Part shown: in pieces, positions 1 through 8,967 of the stretch | How positions within the stretch are numbered: the first letter of the stretch is position 1 | Layout: the number at the start of each line of letters is the position of its first letter | From: a virus | DNA length: 43,492 nt | IMG/VR virus record: IMGVR_UViG_3300021171_000003 | Coordinates: 1 to 43,492 of that record | Reading direction: 5' to 3' (one strand) | Program-made: the position numbers and the translations under genes | The notes under the pieces: model-generated | The model's input: the letters and a program-made list of their open reading frames with translations, nothing else | Databases searched by the model: none | Told to the model about the DNA's origin: nothing

Positions 1-124
1 CAGATGGGAAGACGAATAGGTTCGGGTCCACGCCGCCCCGGTTCTTCACGAACTGCCTCAGTTGCTGGAGGAGCTGCGAGGAGAGGGCCGCGCCGCCGAC
101 GTCCTGCAGGTACGATTGCCAAGC
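1..124. repeat. Direct terminal repeat, left copy (circular closure)
   Basis: These bases are identical to 43369-43492. The reading frame of the major capsid gene runs cleanly across the joined ends, which shows that the contig is a circle of 43,368 bp opened inside that gene. The overlap is most simply an assembly overlap of a circular or circularly permuted genome. A true packaging end inside the capsid gene is unlikely. Confidence 0.95.
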
Positions 125-895
125 TGGGAATACGCCCGGATCGATGCCCTGCACGACGCCCGATGAGTTGATCAGGTTCTGGAAGCCGTTGGCGGTGAAC
201 CACCCGTCATTGGCGATCGCGACCTGAGGATATTCACCGGCGAGCGCGATTGCGTGTCCGGCCACCGCGACGCCACCAGCCAATGTTACGGCGTTCGTGG
301 CATAGTTGATGGCCGTGATCTTCTGGTTGGTGAAATCGGGAGCGCCGCCACCGACCGGGATTCCATCGACCGGCATACCTACCCGAAGGTAGATGGAGCC
401 GGGCAACAGTCCGGTGTTGTCAGCCGTGAACGGGTTGCCGCCACCGGCGGCCTTGACCTGAGCCAATTGGCCTCCGGGTTCGGCACCGACTACGACTACG
501 TTCACGTGGCTCACGATGTCCTTCATGTCAAACTTGGCTTCAAGGGCCTTAGCCTGCATGAAGGCTCGAGATTCGCCTTTGGTCAGGTTCTCCGCCTGCC
601 CGGTAATGGTGATCGGGACGTACGCGTACCGCAAGGTCACGGTGGAGTTGGTCAAGCCTTGGTTACCGGCTGCGCCAACGCCAGTCGTTCCCTCAGGTCG
701 GTATCCCATATTCCAGTTGGGCTGGACGCGGGCCAAGAACACGTACCCACGGATGCCGATGTCATTAATCGGCTTGCCAAACTTGGAACCGTCCCCGAAC
801 AGATTCATTATCGCGGCAAGCGTAGACACCTGCTCTTGGATAGCGCCATATACGATCTTGGCGTCAGCCAAATAGGTCGTTGTGTCTACGCCCAT
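1..895 (-). CDS. Major capsid protein, N-terminal part (gene crosses the contig ends)
   Basis: The ATG at 895 is preceded by AAGGAGG eight bases upstream. The frame runs off the left edge and continues at 43368 down to a stop at 42968, giving 1,296 bases and 431 residues. The protein starts MGVDTTTYLADAKIVYGAIQ and is compositionally a typical coat protein: no signal peptide, mixed alpha/beta, Ala/Gly/Val rich. It lies directly after a scaffold-like gene and before the connector genes, the classic head-gene position. The length is close to the P22-type coat (about 430 residues). An HK97 fold is inferred from position, length and composition, not from a clear motif. Confidence 0.85.
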   Translation of the reverse strand, partial: MGVDTTTYLADAKIVYGAIQEQVSTLAAIMNLFGDGSKFGKPINDIGIRGYVFLARVQPNWNMGYRPEGTTGVGAAGNQGLTNSTVTLRYAYVPITITGQAENLTKGESRAFMQAKALEAKFDMKDIVSHVNVVVVGAEPGGQLAQVKAAGGGNPFTADNTGLLPGSIYLRVGMPVDGIPVGGGAPDFTNQKITAINYATNAVTLAGGVAVAGHAIALAGEYPQVAIANDGWFTANGFQNLINSSGVVQGIDPGVFPAWQSYLQDVGGAALSSQLLQQLRQFVKNRGGVDPNLFVFPS

Positions 896-1019
896 TCAAT
901 GCCTCCTTACCGAGATTTTCCCTGCTCACCGGGGACGGGCCGGTTCCTGATACGTCCTTTTGCGGTGGCGGGCCGCCTATTCGCCTGCGGTTGACGGGGC
1001 CGCAACAGCCGTCATAAGG

Positions 1020-2006
1020 TTAAACTTTGGCTGCGTACTTCGGGTTAATCTTGCCCGGATCATCAATCATCTCGTCGAGCGTGAGGCCCTTCTTGGCCCC
1101 ACCTGCGCCCGCCCCTCCCGCTCCGGGTGCCCCTCCGCCTGCTCCTCTTCCCGGGGCTACGATCTTGTTCCGCTCCCGGGTGCCCCGAGCCACATAGTAC
1201 GATTCGAACAGATTCTGCGCCGTATTGAATGCCTTCTGGACGGCAGCAGTCTTTCCTTCAAACTTGAGCGCCTTTATGCCGTCCGCGTCCCACTTCATGA
1301 TCTCCCGGGTAGCCAGAATGAGGCACTCGATCTCGTGCTTGGCAACCGGATCGTTGCGGAGAGAAGCAATGTCCGCGCCCTCCTTCTTGAGCGCTTCTCC
1401 GATCATGCCGTAGACCGTCCGGTCGAACAGGGCGTTAGCGTTCTCCGTGCGGGTGACATTCTCCCGCTCGTAGACCGGTTGCAGGCCCTCACTAACCATG
1501 GCCTCAACCTGAGCACGGAGATCTTCCTGACTAACCTCACCCTCCCCGCCCCCCGCCCCGGACTCCGCCTCCGCGTACTGGCGGCGTAAATAGTCCAAGG
1601 TCTCTATCGGGGCCTCGCGCATGGCCTCCGCGATCTCGTCCTCCGGATACCCGAGCGCGGTGCCAATTTCCGACACTTCGGCGAACACCTTCTGATATGC
1701 GCCGTAACCACCGGATACCTGCTCATATTCCCCTAGCTTCTCGTAAGGCTCGTGCTTGGCCTTGAGGGCCTCATAAGCAGTTCTAAGTTGCGCGATGTTG
1801 TCGGGGGCAGCGCCTGCACCGGCAGCGGGAGTACCCGAGCCAGCACCGGGGCCGGGAGCACCTGCGCCGGGTGCGCCTCCCCCCGTTCCGCCTGCTGGAG
1901 CGCCTCCTCCCGAGTCACCGGGGGTGGACCCGGGTAGTGAGGAACCCGCTGAGGCGAAAGCCATAAAGGGCCTTAGTGGAAACCAGATGCAAAGTTTGCT
2001 GTTCAT
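1020..2006 (-). CDS. Probable scaffolding protein
   Basis: This 328-residue protein has a Gly/Ala/Pro-rich N-terminal third (about residues 20-70), then a long charged, mostly helical region, and a second Gly/Ala linker near residues 290-310 before a short C-terminal helix ending KINPKYAAKV. A helical, hydrophilic, low-complexity protein encoded just upstream of the coat gene is the usual picture for a scaffold, whose C-terminal helix binds coat subunits. The ATG at 2006 has AAGGAGAG seven bases upstream, which supports this start over the internal Met at residue 15. A 124-base gap separates it from the capsid start. No protease motif was seen. The function is inferred from context. Confidence 0.6.
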   Translation of the reverse strand: MNSKLCIWFPLRPFMAFASAGSSLPGSTPGDSGGGAPAGGTGGGAPGAGAPGPGAGSGTPAAGAGAAPDNIAQLRTAYEALKAKHEPYEKLGEYEQVSGGYGAYQKVFAEVSEIGTALGYPEDEIAEAMREAPIETLDYLRRQYAEAESGAGGGEGEVSQEDLRAQVEAMVSEGLQPVYERENVTRTENANALFDRTVYGMIGEALKKEGADIASLRNDPVAKHEIECLILATREIMKWDADGIKALKFEGKTAAVQKAFNTAQNLFESYYVARGTRERNKIVAPGRGAGGGAPGAGGAGAGGAKKGLTLDEMIDDPGKINPKYAAKV

Positions 2007-2045
2007 CGGTGCTCTCCTTGGGTGCGGTGCTAACTGTTTCTCCTA

Positions 2046-2972
2046 TTACTGCTGTACATAGGTGATAATTCCCTGAATGTTGACCGTGGTGCCAGCGGCG
2101 ACGGCGCAGACCCCGGAGCTACCCGCCGCGCTGAATACCGTACCCGTGGCGGGAAGCGTAACCGCCAGCGGGCCGGTCGTCGTCGTTAGGTCCCCTGAAC
2201 CGAAGGTACCGGTCTTGGTGACGGTAGAGCCGCCGCATGTCGCACCGGTTCCCGTAATGAACTGTAGAGAGTCGGCGGCAGTACCGGACGGGGCGATGGT
2301 GAAAGACCCGCCGCAGACGTATACGGACGAAGCGCCGGACGGAGCGACAAGCTGAGTGGTGCCCGCAGCGGCGATGGAGATGGCGACGGACGACTTGACG
2401 ATGCCGCTGGACATGCAGGGGTCGGCGGCACCGGCAGTCTGTCCGACGACGGTTACGGTACCTCCTACGACGGTCGTCCCGTTTATGGTTACGGAGTTTG
2501 GGGCGACGTTGGCATCCTGCAGGGGACCGGGACGCCAGCCGTATGCCTTAAGGAGAATACGCCCGTTGCCGGTTACGGAATTGACGTTGATGGATACCCA
2601 CGGATAAAATTCGTAAGCCGTAATCTGGTCCTGCGTCGCCGTAGTCATCGGCAGCGTGTTGGACGCGATATCGATGGAAGGCCATACTACCCATGAGCCG
2701 GGCTGGCCGTTCGAATCGGGGGCATTATCGAGTTCGACCGATACGGCGGAATAGCCCGTGACCGTATAGTACAAATGCCACGTGGTGCAGCCTAAATTGC
2801 GATTATCGAACCCGATAGTACCACCGGGAGTCTGAGCAGCGGGGAAGCGCTGGGCGGTCGTGCCGTTGTAGTCGGCGGCGAACACGCAATCCGGGGCAGG
2901 AGTGACCTGCTGCTGAGCGAGAGCCAGCCCCGGGGTTAGTAATAGCGCCAGTGCCAGTAAAAATTTCTTCAT
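2046..2972 (-). CDS. Secreted beta-rich protein, probable virion surface or fibre component
   Basis: Of two in-frame ATGs, the one at 2972 is chosen because AGGAGG lies six bases upstream; the ATG at 2978 touches the AGGAGG. The 308-residue product begins with a signal peptide (MKKFLLALALLLTPGLALAQ). The rest is Thr/Ser/Gly/Val-rich beta-sheet sequence with several Cys, including CMSSG and VYVCGGSF, and ends in ITYVQQ. The C-terminal half resembles, from memory, a family common in environmental phage contigs, but no enzymatic motif is visible. It sits in a row of three signal-peptide proteins between portal and scaffold. It may be a receptor-binding or decoration protein; the exact role is unknown. 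Confidence 0.6.
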   Translation of the reverse strand: MKKFLLALALLLTPGLALAQQQVTPAPDCVFAADYNGTTAQRFPAAQTPGGTIGFDNRNLGCTTWHLYYTVTGYSAVSVELDNAPDSNGQPGSWVVWPSIDIASNTLPMTTATQDQITAYEFYPWVSINVNSVTGNGRILLKAYGWRPGPLQDANVAPNSVTINGTTVVGGTVTVVGQTAGAADPCMSSGIVKSSVAISIAAAGTTQLVAPSGASSVYVCGGSFTIAPSGTAADSLQFITGTGATCGGSTVTKTGTFGSGDLTTTTGPLAVTLPATGTVFSAAGSSGVCAVAAGTTVNIQGIITYVQQ

Positions 2973-2982
2973 GTTCATCCTC

Positions 2983-5826
2983 CTAATTGAGCGACACCTT
3001 AGTCACCGCCGACGCCGCCAGCGGTGCCGCCTTCGTCCAAGTCACGCCGTCCGAGGAAACGTATAGGCCATCCCCGGCCATACAGTAGGTGGTGGTGCCC
3101 GGAATATATTTGCAACCGGTGTGCGCCATAGTGGTAGGGACGCTCCACGTAAATATTTGGCACTGCGGGCAAGGGGCAGGGGGAGGGGGCGGCGGCGGGA
3201 TAAGCCCCGTCGTCCATAGCAAGTTGGCTGCCTTGACTCCATTATTGCCCCCGGGGCCATGAATTACATCGCCGAATGGTCGGATAGCGTTAACCGGGGA
3301 GCTACCCGGATTGTGCTCCAAACCGCAAAGGCCCGTAGCGAGGGACGGGGGCGAACATGATATGGCGGCTACGGCAGCCTCGCGCCCATCATAGGCGTTA
3401 TTCGACGTGACGGATGAAGAGTTAATTCCGCCAGTCGCCGTGCCGCCGCAGGATTTGAGGCCCCAATTATTCGGGTTCCCCGGATCGGTGTCACAATCAT
3501 TCAGCGACCACCAAGTCAGCCCCACCCACTGCAGGACGCCCGTGAATCCGGGCAGAGTAAGCATCTCATTTATGGAATTGAACCACTCTAAAGCGCGGGC
3601 ACCCTGAGTGGTGGAACAGACCACGGAGCCTTGGCAGCTCGTGGCAGTGTTACCGGCAATATTCGCCACGGCAGAATCGGGACTAGCAGTACGGAGCATC
3701 CCGGAGATCATCGGCCCTGAGTAGAATTTGGTATAATAGGCGAGCATGGCGGCCCGCGTGGCGACGTCCGGTAGCCCTGCTACATAATCCGTGGCATAGA
3801 GTCCGTCCGCATAGAGATTTGCGCCAATCAGCATCGACTTCGGCGGGGGCATCGTCTGAGTGCCGGTTGTCTCAGGGGATAGATACATCAGGTTCGGGGT
3901 CGCCGCCTTGAATGCTGTACGGACGCTGGAGAAGTACGCACCGAAATACTGAGGTTCCCAGCCATCCACCATGTCCGAGGCGAAGGTGGTATTGGCATTC
4001 GGCGCAGCAAGGCCCGTAGGGTTGGCTGGACGACATACGAAGCTATCCGTCCCGGGAAGATGTGATGGGTCAACCGGCTTTAGGCATACCGGATTGGTGC
4101 CAAACCACGAACCACTGCCATCCTCATCCATGACGCCGTGCCCGCCACCGCCCGGACCGTTCTTAGGCCAGCCGCCCCAAATCAGGTTAGCTTGAATGGA
4201 AGATCCGGTCGGGGGAGCATTACCGGCAGTAAATGTAACGGTGAGGGCGCCGGTCGCATAGTTGATCGTGCCACCGGCAAGGGTAGCACCGGAAATTTTA
4301 CCCAGCCCCGCCCCCGGAGTACCGCAGATGCCGCTCTGCATAAACTGTGGACAGTCGCCGCCGATGACTACCCCGTTCAGAAGTATCTGCACCGAGAACG
4401 GATCGACATTGGCATGAGTAGCCGTAGTATAAGTGAGAACGGTGTTGTTGCCGACACCGACCGTGCCGGATGGGAGCGTAGCTGCGCACCACGTGAAGGA
4501 ATAGCCGATACACGTGCCATCTGACCCGAACGTAGAATAGTTAGCACCTCCCCAAGCGGCGTTGAGGGCGGCAACGGTGCCATACTTTTTCTGTAGAAAC
4601 GTCGGGATGGGGCACGGGGCAACCGTGGGCGGATTGGAAACCACAGTGCCGGAACAAGTCGTAGGTGGCGACGCCATAAGCGTCTTCGTATATACGATCG
4701 GGTCCGCGTATAGCCACGCGGCGGACGTAGGCCCGCTGTTCCCCGCCGACCCCCGGTCCGTCCGTGGGTTATAAGTCTCAATCGGGGAAATCGTAAACAT
4801 GATGTAGGCAATGGCATTGGCGTTGTGATCGATGGGGTAACTATCAAAATCCGGACCGACCGAGGAACAGGCGGTCTGGTCGGCGCTATCGATCGACAGC
4901 ATCGCCTGATATGGACTCTTGCGTATGTTCGGGTTCTGCGAAACCGTCAAGTACCCCTGAGCGAACGTCTCAAACTTCGGATCAAATGCATCGATACAGC
5001 CAGCAGGGTTACCGAAGCCCCCGGTAGTGACCGTGGTGAACACCGGACTAATAAGCTGGCGGGGGTCCTTGATGGCGTTACCGGCAGGAAGGATGCCATT
5101 GAGATTGTTGGAGGAATAGAGGCCAACAGTAGTAGTATCGAGAGCGGCCATGGGGAACCCATCGGTGCACGTCCAAGTCTCCCCGAATCCATTGAAATTG
5201 ATGTTGCTGATGAAGGCAATAGTATCATTGGCAGCGAGCTGGGGGTTGCCGCCGTACTTGTTGGCGAGGAGCGATCCCGCGCCACCGGAGGAGGGGCAAG
5301 TGCCTGCCGCGATCCCCTCAAAAAACATTCGATTACCCTGATCGTTGCACAAATACCAAGCCTGAGGGGATAGGGAAGTCTGGAGCTGGAAATACCAGTT
5401 ACCGGGAACCACGAATCCGCCGCTGGATGCCGTATGGGTGCCGGTGCCGGGAAAGGTGAATGTGGAAGCACCGGTCTTGGTGATGGTGACCCCGAGTGTG
5501 GAAAGGGAAGTATTATAGAATGAATCGGTGACCTGCGTGAGGTAGACGACCTGACCGGAGATGAGCGTGGAGGTGCTGGGAACCGTGACCGTATTAGTAC
5601 CGGAGGCAAGGACGACGTTAGTAATGGGGAGACGGTAGGTAGTGGTGCCCCCGGGAGTAGTGACGGTCGCCGGGGGCCAAGCCGGATTGACGCAGGGCTG
5701 CCCCTTGAACCCACCGAGAATGTCCGCACCCGGAGGGGGATAGTTATAAGAAGGGGGCGTGGCCTGCCCGAACGCGGAGGCGGCGGCCAGTAGGACTAGC
5801 GGTAACAGGCGCTTAAGAATGATCAT
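2983..5826 (-). CDS. Secreted glycoside-hydrolase-like protein
   Basis: This 947-residue protein starts at an ATG with GGGGAGG six to eight bases upstream and has a signal peptide (MIILKRLLPLVLLAAASAFG). After a Thr-rich beta region it shows segments typical of TIM-barrel glycoside hydrolases: FLQKKYGTVAALNAAW (coded near 4555-4605) is like the KYG..AALN.AW box of GH42- and agarase-like enzymes, and LQWVGLTWWSLND (near 3495-3530) looks like a late barrel strand. It ends in a Pro-rich linker and a small C-terminal module (CKYIPGTTTYC). The likely role is cutting a surface polysaccharide, as a tail depolymerase or released enzyme. The family and catalytic acids cannot be fixed by eye. Confidence 0.6.
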   Translation of the reverse strand: MIILKRLLPLVLLAAASAFGQATPPSYNYPPPGADILGGFKGQPCVNPAWPPATVTTPGGTTTYRLPITNVVLASGTNTVTVPSTSTLISGQVVYLTQVTDSFYNTSLSTLGVTITKTGASTFTFPGTGTHTASSGGFVVPGNWYFQLQTSLSPQAWYLCNDQGNRMFFEGIAAGTCPSSGGAGSLLANKYGGNPQLAANDTIAFISNINFNGFGETWTCTDGFPMAALDTTTVGLYSSNNLNGILPAGNAIKDPRQLISPVFTTVTTGGFGNPAGCIDAFDPKFETFAQGYLTVSQNPNIRKSPYQAMLSIDSADQTACSSVGPDFDSYPIDHNANAIAYIMFTISPIETYNPRTDRGSAGNSGPTSAAWLYADPIVYTKTLMASPPTTCSGTVVSNPPTVAPCPIPTFLQKKYGTVAALNAAWGGANYSTFGSDGTCIGYSFTWCAATLPSGTVGVGNNTVLTYTTATHANVDPFSVQILLNGVVIGGDCPQFMQSGICGTPGAGLGKISGATLAGGTINYATGALTVTFTAGNAPPTGSSIQANLIWGGWPKNGPGGGGHGVMDEDGSGSWFGTNPVCLKPVDPSHLPGTDSFVCRPANPTGLAAPNANTTFASDMVDGWEPQYFGAYFSSVRTAFKAATPNLMYLSPETTGTQTMPPPKSMLIGANLYADGLYATDYVAGLPDVATRAAMLAYYTKFYSGPMISGMLRTASPDSAVANIAGNTATSCQGSVVCSTTQGARALEWFNSINEMLTLPGFTGVLQWVGLTWWSLNDCDTDPGNPNNWGLKSCGGTATGGINSSSVTSNNAYDGREAAVAAISCSPPSLATGLCGLEHNPGSSPVNAIRPFGDVIHGPGGNNGVKAANLLWTTGLIPPPPPPPAPCPQCQIFTWSVPTTMAHTGCKYIPGTTTYCMAGDGLYVSSDGVTWTKAAPLAASAVTKVSLN

Positions 5827-5829
5827 CCC

Positions 5830-8800
5830 CTACCTCCCCGAACAGCTAAGAGTGAATGCGTCAGTGCCGGTGCCGGTAAGGACCACGGTGGTAGCCGTGA
5901 ACGTACCTAGAGTAAGAGCATTGGCCGGTGTCGTGGTGTCGCGCGGCGGCAGGCAATTATAAGAGGATGAGGAACTGAACCCGCCAGCCGGGAACGTAAC
6001 CGTCTTGGTTCCACCAGAGAGGGTGCCGGACAGTGTAAATGAAGTATCCTGAATAGCAGAATTAGTGCCATTGTCGGTAACCCTCGTGGTTACCCCGGCG
6101 TAGGACTGTATGCCCACCTTGGCATTAGTTACCCCTGAATCGTTGATTATCAGACCGTTTGCCAAACCGGCATAGCTGTTAAGACCGATGAGCGGACTAT
6201 CCATCGTACCGCCGTTTGCGGTCTCGAATTTCGCGCCGATGCCGTTGGCAGTGCCAGTCTCAACCGCTTTATTTCCGTGGAACAATATGTTCGGCATCGC
6301 GGTAGTGTTGATGTTGCTCTTGAAGTCGTAACACGTACCCGAACCGCTAGCGGGTAGAAAACAATTATTACCATGGAAATTGACGTCACCACCGGATTGA
6401 GCGGTGACGTTGGTAAATAGATAGGCGAATTCTCCGGCATTGGACCCGCAGCCCTCGGACGTGTTGTCGCCGACTTCCAAACGGGCATTATCAACGAAAT
6501 TGTAAACGGTTTGACACCCACCACCGGAAGTGATGGTGGTGACGTTATGTCCGAAATAGCCCCCAAAATTGTCGCCGATGGTCCAGATCGCGCCGCCCGG
6601 GGTGATGCCGTTGTCGATAACCGTGTTGTTGTCGGTGACGCAGGCACCACAGGATGCCTGCCGGAATGCCTGAGGGTTCCCGCCTACAAACTCACAGTCA
6701 TTGTTGGTGGTATGAATGCGCTGGACGGTATAAGGGAGCGTGCCGTTGTTGCCTCCCGTGCCCTCCCAACAATAGGAATTGCCAGTTCCACTAAGCCATC
6801 GAGCGGTATTGTTGCTGATCAGGCCGCCAAGAATGCCCCCGTTACCCAGACCGTGGTACCCTACGCATGCGTCGTTGCTGGTAGTGCCGACCGTCAGTTC
6901 GCACCAGTTGCCGTTGGCCTGAAACTGGTGGATAGCGGCAGTTTCGGAGATATACACGCATACATCGTTCAGGGCAGGACATTGGTTGCCATTGGCCTGA
7001 TTGTCGATGCCCGCCGAGATGCGAATTAGACCGGTCTGCGAAGTCGTAGTGGCGTTCTGTAGGAAATTGTTATTGGCCCGGTCATGGTTCCCGGTCATTA
7101 CGATCAAGTTATTGACCGTGCCACCATTCCCGTCAATCTTGCAGCCGATGATCTGGTCGTTGTTCCCCTGTAGGTCGAACCCATCATTCGTACCGGTGGT
7201 GCGTTGGAGGATAGCCGAACCGTCCAAACAGAAAAGAGTAACGTTATCGTTAGTGATGACGTCAGCGGCAGCGAACGTATAAGTGCCCGGATTACTGAAA
7301 CAATAGGTACTGCCAGCGGTGTTGGTGGTGCCGACCGCACCCGGGGTGAAGCTGACCGTGCATAGAGCATTGGAACCACCCCCTGCTGAACCGGCAATGG
7401 ACAAGCCGAGAGCGCTGCGAGTCAAAGTGATGTTGGCACCGGCGACGAGGGCGGTCTCGACGACATCCGCGTCCCAGCTAGTCCCCGATGCGTCCACGGA
7501 TATCGAGGCGGCCTGACCATTTAGCAGGACAAGAGTACCCGAACCGTTGATCTGGAAGCCACCGGCAGGGGTGATGGTGACGCTGTTGACGGTGGACAGG
7601 TTGTTGACGATCTTAAAATTGCACTTAGTAATTCCCAACGTAGCGGGGGTCGGGAGGGCCTCGGAGGCAGCCACGGCCCCGGAGAATCGAATACGATTAG
7701 CGCAGTCGGAGGACAATACTGTATCACCATTGGCCGCCTCACGATTGAGAAGACCGTAGAGCGACCAACCTTGAGCGGTAGCAAGGCCTCCTGAGGGCGT
7801 GGATAGAAGTATTTCGGGTACACCATTAGGGCCGGTGGGGCCAGCTAGACGGGTAGGAACGCCGGATGCACCGCCGACAATGGAATCCCCGAGTAGGGTC
7901 ATCGGGCTGATAAGAAGGCCAACACCGTTGAATAGGAATGCATCGGAGGAATTTTTGGTGATGCAGATGTCGCCGGATGAAGCAGCATTGCGCCAGCAGA
8001 TCGCCTCGGAAGTAGCAAGGCGATATGCGCCGGACGCCGCACCGGTAGATGACCCACCGAACGTATTATTGCCACTGGCGAAGAACTTAGCAAGGACCGG
8101 GGTATCGAAGAACCTGCTAACGTCGGTGGTGGCGTCGGAGTAGGTGTCCTGTCCGAAGCGGTTATCCCCGGTACCGGCTTTGTTACGCCACGCAATAAGG
8201 TCGGTGGAGGATACCCGGAATGCACCCACGGATGCCGGGGCACCGTTGGCATCAATAAATTCAGCCCCGTACCAGCCCCCAAGACCAGCATTAGCCACGA
8301 ACAGATCGGCTGGGAGGGTACCGGACGCCGCTTGAGACTTGGACAAGGTTATGTCGGCACTGTTGGCGGCATTGCGCCATGCAATAAAATCGGTTGTGGC
8401 TAGGCGCATAAACCCGGAAGAACCCGGATTGAGGGTGGAGGAAGTAATGAGGTTGAACGTCTCGTTGCCCGTATGAATGTTGTTGCCAGAAAATGTGTTA
8501 TTGAGGGGGAGGATGCTGGTGCCGCCGCCCGAGGATGGGGCAGGGCCGAGGATGGCGGGCGGCGATGCACCGATGGGACCGGTGATGTCTTGAAATGGGC
8601 CGGTGACGGTGATGGGGGCGGTATTGAAACAGATGCGGACCGGAGTGACGGCGGGTCCGAGGCCCACAGATTGCGCACAAAGGGTAAAGATATACCCGGA
8701 CCCGGGCGGGGAGATGACGGAATTGTCCCCAAGGGGGAAGGAGAAGGTGCCAAGGGCGGTCATCGGGAATGGACCGGACGACACCGGGGCAGGAGAACCG

Positions 8801-8967
8801 GATAACTGGTACTGGATGCCGGAAGCGCCGGTCAGGGTCGCGGATACGGTTCCGTTCGCGTAGACGTTACCGTTCGGGTCGACGACCGTGCCCGTAACGG
8901 TAGTCTGCCCCAAGGCAGGGAGGACGAACATCAATAAGGACGCTAGTAATAGGGCTAGTTTACGCAC
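5830..8967 (-). CDS. Secreted tailspike-like protein with beta-helix region
   Basis: The start is taken as the GTG at 8967: GGGAGGT precedes it and the product then begins with a signal peptide (VRKLALLLASLLMFVLPALG). Longer upstream frames would lie inside the portal gene, which it overlaps by 8 bases. The 1,045 residues comprise an N-terminal carboxypeptidase-regulatory-like beta domain (VTGTVVDPNGNVYANGTV), three repeats of an xxIxWRNxAxSGD type (coded near 7980-8400), a long region rich in short Asn/Gly turns such as GNNDQIIGCKIDGNGG that looks like a right-handed beta-helix (pectate-lyase-like), and a C-terminal domain shared with the 11210-12019 protein. Host surface recognition is likely. 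Confidence 0.7.
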   Translation of the reverse strand: MRKLALLLASLLMFVLPALGQTTVTGTVVDPNGNVYANGTVSATLTGASGIQYQLSGSPAPVSSGPFPMTALGTFSFPLGDNSVISPPGSGYIFTLCAQSVGLGPAVTPVRICFNTAPITVTGPFQDITGPIGASPPAILGPAPSSGGGTSILPLNNTFSGNNIHTGNETFNLITSSTLNPGSSGFMRLATTDFIAWRNAANSADITLSKSQAASGTLPADLFVANAGLGGWYGAEFIDANGAPASVGAFRVSSTDLIAWRNKAGTGDNRFGQDTYSDATTDVSRFFDTPVLAKFFASGNNTFGGSSTGAASGAYRLATSEAICWRNAASSGDICITKNSSDAFLFNGVGLLISPMTLLGDSIVGGASGVPTRLAGPTGPNGVPEILLSTPSGGLATAQGWSLYGLLNREAANGDTVLSSDCANRIRFSGAVAASEALPTPATLGITKCNFKIVNNLSTVNSVTITPAGGFQINGSGTLVLLNGQAASISVDASGTSWDADVVETALVAGANITLTRSALGLSIAGSAGGGSNALCTVSFTPGAVGTTNTAGSTYCFSNPGTYTFAAADVITNDNVTLFCLDGSAILQRTTGTNDGFDLQGNNDQIIGCKIDGNGGTVNNLIVMTGNHDRANNNFLQNATTTSQTGLIRISAGIDNQANGNQCPALNDVCVYISETAAIHQFQANGNWCELTVGTTSNDACVGYHGLGNGGILGGLISNNTARWLSGTGNSYCWEGTGGNNGTLPYTVQRIHTTNNDCEFVGGNPQAFRQASCGACVTDNNTVIDNGITPGGAIWTIGDNFGGYFGHNVTTITSGGGCQTVYNFVDNARLEVGDNTSEGCGSNAGEFAYLFTNVTAQSGGDVNFHGNNCFLPASGSGTCYDFKSNINTTAMPNILFHGNKAVETGTANGIGAKFETANGGTMDSPLIGLNSYAGLANGLIINDSGVTNAKVGIQSYAGVTTRVTDNGTNSAIQDTSFTLSGTLSGGTKTVTFPAGGFSSSSSYNCLPPRDTTTPANALTLGTFTATTVVLTGTGTDAFTLSCSGR

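Noticed and set aside
1-994. Plus-strand frame of 246 codons at 254-994
   Set aside because: It is the reverse shadow of the capsid gene, which has a strong ribosome binding site and continues in frame across the contig ends.
2584-2613. Plus-strand TTGACG and TAAAAT with 18-bp spacing
   Set aside because: It points against transcription inside a late gene and has no gene after it on that strand; judged chance.
4825-5373. Plus-strand frame of 182 codons in the secreted hydrolase-like gene
   Set aside because: Antisense to a protein with coherent signal peptide and domains; no promoter or ribosome binding site.
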